From assembly GCA_024803745.1 (NCBI GenBank), contig JANJXV010000261.1, positions 437,501 to 501,500 on the forward strand: a stretch of 64,000 nucleotides of DNA, read 5' to 3'. The position numbers and the translations under genes were made by a program. This document shows, in pieces, positions 54,922 through 64,000 of this stretch (positions are counted from its first letter, which is position 1; the number at the start of each line of letters is the position of its first letter). Under the pieces are notes generated by a model. The model was not told the origin of the DNA. It did no database searches and worked only from the letters and a program-made list of their open reading frames with translations. The stretch is from Megascapheus bottae. Its lineage: Eukaryota; Chordata; Mammalia; Rodentia; Geomyidae.

Positions 54922-55250
54922 CCCTAAACCTTACCCTTACCCTAACCCTAACCCTAACCCTAACCCTTACCTTAACCCTAAACCTAACCCTAACCATAAC
55001 CCTTACCCCTACCCTAACCCTAACCCTAACCTTAACCCTAACCCTAACCCTAACCCTAACCCTAACCCTAACCCTTACCCTTACCCTAACCCTAACTCTG
55101 AAACTAAACCGAACTCTAACACTATCCCTAACCTAACTATTATCCTTACCCTAACCTTAACACGAAACCTAATGCTATCGCTAACCCCTAACCCTAACTC
55201 TAACCCTAATCCTAACCCTAACCCTAACCCTAACCCTAACCCTAACCCTT

Positions 55251-55281
<31 letters not shown>

Positions 55282-55731
55282 TCCTTACCCTTACCCTATC
55301 CCTAACCCTGAATTTAACCCCAACCCTAAACCTAAACCTAACCCTAAACCTAACCTTTACCCTAAACCTAAGTCTAACACTTACCCATACCCTAACCCTA
55401 ACCCTAACCCTAAACATTACCCTTACCCTAACCCTAAACCTAAACCTAACCCTAACCCTAACCCATAACCATAACCCTAACCCTTAACCTTATCCTAACC
55501 CTACACCTAACCCTAAAACTTACCCTTACCCTAACCCCAATCCTTACCCTAACCCTAACCCTAAACCTCACCCTCACCCTAACCCTAACCCTAACCCTAA
55601 ACCTCACCCTAACCCTAACCCTAACCCTAACCCTAACCTTAAACCTAACGCTAACCCTAACCCCTAACTCTAACCCTAACCCTAATCCTAACCTTAACAA
55701 TAACCCTAACCCTAACCTAACCCTAAACTTA
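51788..55731. repeat. Domain D, long unit 2 (3,944 bp)
   Basis: Full long unit between AATGCTTACTC anchors at 51788 and 55732. It has its own diagnostic variants, AACACTTATCC near 53238 and CCGCTACCC near 54356, which reappear only in long unit 4 (62783 and 63901). It is 12 bases shorter than the next long unit, two hexamers, lost in CCCTAA-rich runs near 54830-55000 and 55620. Confidence 0.88.
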
Positions 55732-58700
55732 ATGCTTACTCTAACCCTAACCCTAACCCTTACCCTAAACCTAACCCTAATCCTAACCCTAATCCTAAGC
55801 CTAAGTCTTACACTTACCCTAACACTAACCCTAACCCTAACCCTAATCCTTACCCTAACCCTAACCCCAACACTAACCCTTCCCCTTACCCTAACCCTAA
55901 CCCTCACCCTTACCCTAACCCTAACCCTAACTCTAACCCTAACCCTAACCCTAACCCTTACCCTAACCCTTACCCTAAAGCTAACCCTAACCCTAACCCT
56001 AACCTTAAACGTAACCATAACCATAACCCCAAACCTAACCCTTACCCTTACCCAAACCCTAACCCTCAGCCTAACCCTAACCCTAAAACTAACCCTAACT
56101 CTAAACTTAACCCTAACACTAACACTAACCCTTGCCCTTACCATAACCCTAACCCTAAACCTATCACTAAACCTATCCCTAACCCTAACCCTTAACATTA
56201 ACCTAACCCTAACCCTAAGCCTCACCCTAACCCCTAACCCTAACACTAACCCTAATATTTACACTTATCCTAACCCTAACTATAACCCTAACACTTACCC
56301 TTACCCTAACCCCTACCCTAACCCTAATCATAACCCTAACCGTTACCCTAACCCTAACCCTAACCCTAAACCTTAAACTTGCCCTAAAACTAACCCTAAC
56401 CCTTACCCTAAACCTAACCCTAACCCTAACCCTAAACCTTACCCTTACCTTAACCCTAACCCTAACCTTTACCCTTACCCTAACGCTAACCCTAAACTTA
56501 ACCCTAACCCTAACCCTAATACATACCCTTACCATAACCCTAAACCATACCCTAAACCTAAGCCTAACCCTAACTCTTACCCTCACCCCAACCCTAACCC
56601 TAACCTTAACCCAACCCTAAACCTAACCCTAATCCTAACCCTAAACCTGACCCTTACCCTAACCCTAAACCTAAACCTTACCCTAACCATAACCCTAATC
56701 CTAACCCTTACCCTAACCCTAACCCTAATCCTAACACTAAACCTTACCCTTACCCAAACCCTAACCCTAAACCTAACCCTAAACTTAACCCTAACCCTAA
56801 CCTTAACCCTAACCCTTATCCTTACCTTAACCCTAACCCTAACACTAACCCTAACCCTAACCTTAACCCTAAACCTAACCCAAACCCTAACCCTAACCCT
56901 AACCCGTACCTATCCCTAACACTAACCCTAACCCTTACGCTAACCCTAAGCCCAAAACCTAACCGTAACCCATACCCTTACCCTAACCCTAACACTTATC
57001 CTAACTCTAACCCTAATCTTAATCCTAACCCTTACCCTTACCCTAACCCTAACCCTAACCCTAACCCTAATCCAAACCCTAACCCTAACCCTAACCCCTA
57101 CCTATCCCTAACCCTAACCCTAACCCTTACGCTAACCCTAAGCCCAAAACCTAACCGTAACCCATACCCTTACCCTAACCCTAAAACTTATCCTAACTCT
57201 AACCCTAATCTTAATCCTAACCCTTACCCTTACCCTAACCCTAACCCTAACCCTAACCCTAAACCTAACACTAACCCTAACCCTAACCCTTACCCTAACC
57301 CTAACCCTGGCCCTAACCCTTACCCTAACCCTAACCCTATCCCTACACCTAACACTTACCCTAACCCTACCCCTAACCACTACCCTTATCCTAACCCTAA
57401 ACCTAAACTTAACCCCAACCCTAAACCTAACCCTAACCCTAACACTTACCCTAACACTTAAACTTACCCTAAACCTAACCGTAACCCTAACACTTACCCT
57501 TTCCCTAACCCTAATTCTAACCCTAAAACTTACCCTAACCCTAACCCTAACCTCAACAATTAACCTTACCCTAACCCTAACCCTAACCCTAACACTTACC
57601 CTAACCCTAACCCTAACCCTAACCCTTACCTAACCCTAACCCTAACACTAACCCTTACACTAATCCTAACCATAACACTAATCCTAACCCCTAACCCTAA
57701 CCCTTAACCTAACCCTAACCTTAACACTAACCCTAAACTTTACCCTTACCATAACCCTAAACCTAACTCTAACCCTAACCCTAACCCTAACCTTTTCCTA
57801 ACCCTAACCCTAACCCTTACACTAATCCTAACCCTAACACTAACCCTAACCCCTAACTCTAACCTTTAACCTAACCCTAACCCTAACACTAACCCTAACC
57901 TTTACCCTTACCGTAACCCTAAACCTAACTCTAACCCTAACCCTAAGTCTAAACTTAACCCCATCCCTAACCCTAACCCTCGCCCTTACCCTAACCCTAA
58001 CCCTAACACTAACCCTAACCCTAAACCTTACTATTACCCTAAACCTAACCCTAACCCTTACCCTAACCCTAACTCTAACCCTAATGTTAACCCTAAACCT
58101 TATCCTTACCCTAACCCTAACCCTAAGCCTAACCATAAACCTAACCCTAAACCTAAACCTGACCCTTACCCTTACCCTAACCCTAACCCTAAACCTTACC
58201 ATTACCCTAAACCTAACCCTAAACCTTAACCTAAACCTAACCCTGACCCTAACGCTAACCCTTACCTTATCTTAACCCTAACCCTAAACCTAATCCTTAC
58301 CCCTACCCTAAGGCTAAACCTAACCCTAACCCTAACCCTAACCCTAACCCTAACCCTACCCTAACGCTAACACTAACCCTAACCCTAACCCTAACTCTAA
58401 CACATACCCTTACCGTAACCCTAACCCTAACTTAAACCGTAACCCTAAACCTAACCCTAAACCTAACCCCAACTCATACCCTAACCCAAACCCTAACCCT
58501 AACCCTAACCTTTACCCTTACCCTAACCCTAACCCTAACCATAACCCAAGCCTAAACCTAACCCTAACCCTAACCCTAACCCTTACCCTTACCCTACCCC
58601 TTGCGCTAAACCTAACCCTAACCCTACGCCTAACACTAAACCTTACCCTAACCATAACCCTAATTCTAACCCTAACCCTTACCTTAACCTACCCCTAACC

Positions 58701-59200
58701 CTAAACCTACCCTAACCCTAACTCTAACCCTAACGTTAATCCTAAACCTTATTCTTACCCTAACCCTAACCCTAACCCTAACCCTAACCCTAAACCTAAA
58801 CCTAACCCTTACCCTTACCCTAACCCTAACCCTAACCCTTACACTAAACCTAACCCTAACCCTAACCCTAACCCTAAACCTTACCCTTACCCTAACCCTA
58901 ACCCTAACCCTTACCCTTACCTTAACCCTAAACCTAACCCTAACCATAACCCTTACCCCTACCCTAACCCTAACCCTAACCTTAACCCTAACCCTAACCC
59001 TAACCCTAACCCTAACCCTAACCCTTACCCTTACCCTAACCCTAACTCTGAAACTAAACCGAACTCTAACACTATCCCTAACCTAACTATTATCCTTACC
59101 CTAACCTTAACACGAAACCTAATGCTATCGCTAACCCCTAACCCTAACTCTAACCCTAATCCTAACCCTAACCCTAACCCTAACCCTAACCCTAACCCTT

Positions 59201-59231
<31 letters not shown>

Positions 59232-59687
59232 TCCTTACCCTTACCCTATCCCTAACCCTGAATTTAACCCCAACCCTAAACCTAAACCTAACCCTAAACC
59301 TAACCTTTACCCTAAACCTAAGTCTAACACTTACCCATACCCTAACCCTAACCCTAACCCTAAACATTACCCTTACCCTAACCCTAAACCTAAACCTAAC
59401 CCTAACCCTAACCCATAACCATAACCCTAACCCTTAACCTTATCCTAACCCTACACCTAACCCTAAAACTTACCCTTACCCTAACCCCAATCCTTACCCT
59501 AACCCTAACCCTAAACCTCACCCTCACCCTAACCCTAACCCTAACCCTAAACCTCACCCTAACCCTAACCCTAACCCTAACCCTAACCATAACCTTAAAC
59601 CTAACGCTAACCCTAACCCCTAACTCTAACCCTAACCCTAATCCTAACCTTAACAATAACCCTAACCCTAACCTAACCCTAAACTTA
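55732..59687. repeat. Domain D, long unit 3 (3,956 bp)
   Basis: Full long unit between anchors at 55732 and 59688. Its right 3.8 kb (from 55888) is the 9,545-offset copy of long unit 1 and shares that unit's private variants (AAAACTTATCC near 57182, CCTTACCCCTACCC near 58297). It therefore starts the second round of the long-short-long arrangement. Confidence 0.88.
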
Positions 59688-61332
59688 ATGCTTACTCTAA
59701 CCCTAACCCTAACCCTTACCCTAAACCTAACCCTAATCCTAACCCTAACCCTAAGCCTAAGTCTTACACTTACCCTAACACTAACCCTAACCCTAACCCT
59801 AATCCTTACCCTAACCCTAACCCCAACACTAACCCTTCCCCTTACCCTAACCCTAACCCTCACCCTTACCCTAACCCTAACCCTAACTCTAACCCTAACC
59901 CTAACCCTAACCCTTACCCTAACCCTTACCCTAAAGCTAACCCTAACCCTAACCCTAACCTTAAACGTAACCATAACCATAACCCCAAACCTAACCCTTA
60001 CCCTTACCCAAACCCTAACCCTCAGCCTAACCCTAACCCTAAAACTAACCCTAACTCTAAACTTAACCCTAACACTAACACTAACCCTTGCCCTTACCAT
60101 AACCCTAACCCTAAACCTATCACTAAACCTATCCCTAACCCTAACCCTTAACATTAACTTAACCCTAAACCTAAGCCTAACCCTAACCCCTAACCCTAAC
60201 ACTAACCCTAATATTTACACTTATCCTAACCCTAACTATAACCCTAACACTTACCCTTACCCTAACCCCTACCCTAACCCTAATCTTAACCCTAACCGTT
60301 ACCCTAAACCTAACCCTAACCCAAAACCTTAAACTTGCCCTAAAACTAACCCTAACCCTTACCCTAAACCTAACCCTAACCCTAACCCTAAACCTTACCC
60401 TTACTTTAACCCTAACCCTAACCTTTACCCTTACCCTAACGCTAACCCTAACCTTAACCCTAACCCTAACCCTAATACATACCCTTACCTTAACCCTAAA
60501 CCATACCCTAAACCTAAGCCTAACCCTAACTCTTACCCTCACCCCAACCCTAACCCTAACCTTAACCCAACCCTAAACCTAACCCTAATCCTAACCCTAA
60601 CCCTGACCCTTACCCTAACCCTAAACCTAAACCTTACCCTAACCATAACCCTAATCCTAAACCTTACCCTAACCCTAACCCTAATCCTAACGCGAAACCT
60701 TACCCTTACACAAACCCTAACCCTAAACCTAACCCTAAACTTAACCCTAACCCTAACCTAATCCCTAACCCTTATCCTTACCTTAACCCTAACCCTAACA
60801 CTAACCCTAACCCTAACCTTAACCCTAACCCTAACCCAAACCCTAACCCTAACCCTAAACCGTACCTATCCCTAACCCTAACCCTAACCCTTACGCTAAC
60901 CCTAAGCCCAAAACCTAACCGTAACCCATACCCTTACCCTAACCCTAACACTTATGCTAACTCTAACCCTAATCTTAATCCTAACCCTTACCCTTACCCT
61001 AACCCTAACCCTAACCCTAACCCTAACCCTAAACCTAAACCTAACCCTAACCCTAACCCATAACCATAACCCTAACCCTTAACCTTATCCTAACCCTACA
61101 CCTAACCCTAAAACTTACCCTTACCCTAACCCCAATCCTTACCCTAACCCTAACCCTAAACCTCACCCTCACCCTAACCCTAACCCTAACCCTAAACCTC
61201 ACCCTAACCCTAACCCTAACCCTAACCATAACCATAACCTTAAACCTAACGCTAACCCTAACCCCTAACTCTAACCCTAACCCTAATCCTAACCTTAACA
61301 ATAACCCTAACCCTAACCTAACCCTAAACTTA
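59688..61332. repeat. Domain D, short unit 2 (1,645 bp)
   Basis: Copy of short unit 1 at an offset of exactly 9,545, with the same 2.3 kb deletion and the same private variants, for example AACACTTATGCTAACTC near 60950 as near 51405. An identical deletion end point in both short units means the deletion happened once and was then copied. Confidence 0.88.
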
Positions 61333-64000
61333 ATGCTTACTCTAACCCTAACCCTAACCCTTACCCTAAACCTAACCCTAATCCTAACCCTAATCCTAAG
61401 CCTAAGTCTTACACTTACCCTAACACTAACCCTAACCCTAACCCTAATCCTTACCCTAACCCTAACCCCAACACTAACCCTTCCCCTTACCCTAACCCTA
61501 ACCCTCACCCTTACCCTAACCCTAACCCTAACTCTAACCCTAACCCTAACCCTAACCCTTACCCTAACCCTTACCCTAAAGCTAACCCTAACCCTAACCC
61601 TAACCTTAAACGTAACCATAACCATAACCCCAAACCTAACCCTTACCCTTACCCAAACCCTAACCCTCAGCCTAACCCTAACCCTAAAACTAACCCTAAC
61701 TCTAAACTTAACCCTAACACTAACACTAACCCTTGCCCTTACCATAACCCTAACCCTAAACCTATCACTAAACCTATCCCTAACCCTAACCCTTAACATT
61801 AACCTAACCCTAACCCTAAGCCTCACCCTAACCCCTAACCCTAACACTAACCCTAATATTTACACTTATCCTAACCCTAACTATAACCCTAACACTTACC
61901 CTTACCCTAACCCCTACCCTAACCCTAATCATAACCCTAACCGTTACCCTAACCCTAACCCTAACCCTAAACCTTAAACTTGCCCTAAAACTAACCCTAA
62001 CCCTTACCCTAAACCTAACCCTAACCCTAACCCTAAACCTTACCCTTACCTTAACCCTAACCCTAACCTTTACCCTTACCCTAACGCTAACCCTAAACTT
62101 AACCCTAACCCTAACCCTAATACATACCCTTACCATAACCCTAAACCATACCCTAAACCTAAGCCTAACCCTAACTCTTACCCTCACCCCAACCCTAACG
62201 CTAACCTTAACCCAACCCTAAACCTAACCCTAATCCTAACCCTAAACCTGACCCTTACCCTAACCCTAAACCTAAACCTTACCCTAACCATAACCCTAAT
62301 CCTAACCCTTACCCTAACCCTAACCCTAATCCTAACACTAAACCTTACCCTTACCCAAACCCTAACCCTAAACCTAACCCTAAACTTAACCCTAACCCTA
62401 ACCTTAACCCTAACCCTTATCCTTACCTTAACCCTAACCCTAACACTAACCCTAACCCTAACCTTAACCCTAAACCTAACCCAAACCCTAACCCTAACCC
62501 TAACCCGTACCTATCCCTAACACTAACCCTAACCCTTACGCTAACCCTAAGCCCAAAACCTAACCGTAACCCATACCCTTACCCTAACCCTAACACTTAT
62601 CCTAACTCTAACCCTAATCTTAATCCTAACCCTTACCCTTACCCTAACCCTAACCCTAACCCTAACCCTAATCCAAACCCTAACCCTAACCCTAACCCCT
62701 ACCTATCCCTAACCCTAACCCTAACCCTTACGCTAACCCTAAGCCCAAAACCTAACCGTAACCCATACCCTTACCCTAACCCTAACACTTATCCTAACTC
62801 TAACCCTAATCTTAATCCTAACCCTTACCCTTACCCTAACCCTAACCCTAACCCTAACCCTAAACCTAACACTAACCCTAACCCTAACCCTTACCCTAAC
62901 CCTAACCCTGGCCCTAACCCTTACCCTAACCCTAACCCTATCCCTACACCTAACACTTACCCTAACCCTACCCCTAACCACTACCCTTATCCTAACCCTA
63001 AACCTAAACTTAACCCCAACCCTAAACCTAACCCTAACCCTAACACTTACCCTAACACTTAAACTTACCCTAAACCTAACCGTAACCCTAACACTTACCC
63101 TTTCCCTAACCCTAATTCTAACCCTAAAACTTACCCTAACCCTAACCCTAACCTCAACAATTAACCTTACCCTAACCCTAACCCTAACCCTAACACTTAC
63201 CCTAACCCTAACCCTAACCCTAACCCTTACCTAACCCTAACCCTAACACTAACCCTTACACTAATCCTAACCATAACACTAATCCTAACCCCTAACCCTA
63301 ACCCTTAACCTAACCCTAACCTTAACACTAACCCTAAACTTTACCCTTACCATAACCCTAAACCTAACTCTAACCCTAACCCTAACCCTAACCTTTTCCT
63401 AACCCTAACCCTAACCCTTACACTAATCCTAACCCTAACACTAACCCTAACCCCTAACTCTAACCTTTAACCTAACCCTAACCCTAACACTAACCCTAAC
63501 CTTTACCCTTACCGTAACCCTAAACCTAACTCTAACCCTAACCCTAAGTCTAAACTTAACCCCATCCCTAACCCTAACCCTCGCCCTTACCCTAACCCTA
63601 ACCCTAACACTAACCCTAACCCTAAACCTTACTATTACCCTAAACCTAACCCTAACCCTTACCCTAACCCTAACTCTAACCCTAATGTTAACCCTAAACC
63701 TTATCCTTACCCTAACCCTAACCCTAAGCCTAACCATAAACCTAACCCTAAACCTAAACCTGACCCTTACCCTTACCCTAACCCTAACCCTAAACCTTAC
63801 CATTACCCTAAACCTAACCCTAAACCTTAACCTAAACCTAACCCTGACCCTAACGCTAACCCTTACCTTATCTTAACCCTAACCCTAAACCTAATCCTTA
63901 CCGCTACCCTAAGGCTAAACCTAACCCTAACCCTAACCCTAACCCTAACCCTAACCCTACCCTAACGCTAACACTAACCCTAACCCTAACCCTAACTCTA
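61333..64000. repeat. Domain D, long unit 4 (cut by window edge)
   Basis: Copy of long unit 2 at offset 9,545, with the same CCGCTACCC variant near 63901. It is complete for 2,668 bases and then leaves the window, so the array continues beyond 64000 and the number of further units is unknown. Confidence 0.85.

Larger units (their letters stand above)
46343..55887. repeat. Domain D super-unit 1 (9,545 bp: long-short-long)
   Basis: Second-level repeat unit. All landmarks in 46343-54455 recur at +9,545 (46682 to 56227, 48301 to 57846, 50143 to 59688, 51788 to 61333, 53902 to 63447). It comprises long unit 1, short unit 1, long unit 2 and the first 156 bases of long unit 3. The next super-unit begins at about 55888 and is cut by the window edge after about 8.1 kb. 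Confidence 0.85.
1..64000 (-). repeat. Degenerate telomeric (TTAGGG)n array, G-rich strand on minus
   Basis: The whole window is hexamer repeat: CCCTAA on the plus strand, TTAGGG on the minus strand. Perfect runs are short; the longest I noticed are about six or seven units (for example around 49441-49476). Between them sit single-base variants such as CCCTTA, ACCTAA, CACTAA, CCATAA, CCTTAA, TCCTAA, CCGTAA and CTCTAA, plus occasional 5- or 7-base units that shift the register. The plus strand has very little G and I saw no block in the opposite orientation. TTAGGG is the telomere repeat of vertebrates and many other eukaryotes; its double-stranded form is bound by TRF1/TRF2-type proteins and its G-strand can fold into G-quadruplexes. 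The degeneracy here argues for subtelomeric or interstitial DNA, not fresh telomerase product. No unique sequence interrupts the array, and it runs off both window edges. Confidence 0.97.

Noticed and set aside
1..64000. Dozens of open reading frames of 60-444 codons on both strands
   Set aside because: They encode only Arg-Val, Leu-Thr, Pro-Asn/Tyr or Leu-Gly dipeptide repeats. CCCTAA leaves four of six frames without stops, so these are products of the hexamer. There is no start context, domain or codon pattern of a gene.
1..64000. CRISPR array (many short direct repeats)
   Set aside because: Repeats are six bases and contiguous, with no unique spacers, leader or cas genes.
1..64000. Plant-type CCCTAAA telomere repeat
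   Set aside because: AAACCTAAACC strings occur often, but they are in six-base register (ACCTAA variants next to CCCTAA). The dominant period is six, not seven.
1..64000. Telomere-repeat-carrying herpesvirus integration
   Set aside because: Some herpesviruses carry TTAGGG arrays, but no viral or other unique sequence is present anywhere in the window.
46343..64000. Domain D as a pure assembly artefact
   Set aside because: Unit-specific substitutions and hexamer indels differ between copies (for example near 46569, 46906, 48752 and 54356), which a simple assembler duplication would not create. It cannot be fully excluded without reads.

Overview
All 64,000 bases belong to one continuous, degenerate telomere-type array. 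On the + strand almost every hexamer is CCCTAA or a one- or two-base variant of it (CCCTTA, ACCTAA, CACTAA, CCATAA, CCTTAA, TCCTAA, CCGTAA, CTCTAA, CCCCAA and others). The G-rich TTAGGG strand is therefore the minus strand from end to end. I found no gene, RNA gene, transposon, CRISPR array, promoter or unique DNA. The open reading frames are by-products of the hexamer, which leaves four of six frames open as Leu-Thr, Pro-Asn, Arg-Val or Leu-Gly dipeptide repeats. The window is eukaryotic, from a lineage with TTAGGG telomeres (vertebrates, many other animals, many fungi and some protists). More than 64 kb without a break suggests a large subtelomeric or interstitial block in an animal-sized genome, but the sequence cannot name the species. 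The CCCTAA strand reading 5'->3' from base 1 is what the left end of a chromosome would show, yet even the first 60 bases are degenerate, so this is not a pristine terminal tract.

The interesting content is the higher-order structure. The hexamers are heavily mutated, and the mutations act as a barcode showing that long blocks were copied intact. Bases 1-5483 are a diverged head with small internal duplications. Domain A (5484-15864) is three near-identical tandem units of 3,474, 3,474 and 3,433 bp. Bases 15865-18370 hold an older, diverged repeat of about 1.6 kb period. Domain B (18371-26812) is two tandem units of 4,218 and 4,224 bp; the one difference I noticed is a single hexamer. Domain C (about 26.3-46.34 kb) is three mosaic, indel-rich copies of a unit of roughly 6-7.2 kb, with smaller 168, 402, 976 and 1,496 bp duplications inside. 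Domain D (46343 to the window edge) is a two-level array: long units of about 3.95 kb and short 1,645 bp units, arranged long-short-long, with that whole 9,545 bp arrangement duplicated.

The likely history is that an old telomeric tract first decayed by point mutation, and pre-mutated segments were then amplified repeatedly in different places. This resembles the higher-order repeats of centromeric satellites, but built from telomere hexamers. Period lengths and anchor positions were read by eye from shared rare variants. Unit edges inside such a uniform repeat are uncertain by about 6-30 bases in domains A, B and D, and by hundreds of bases in domain C.
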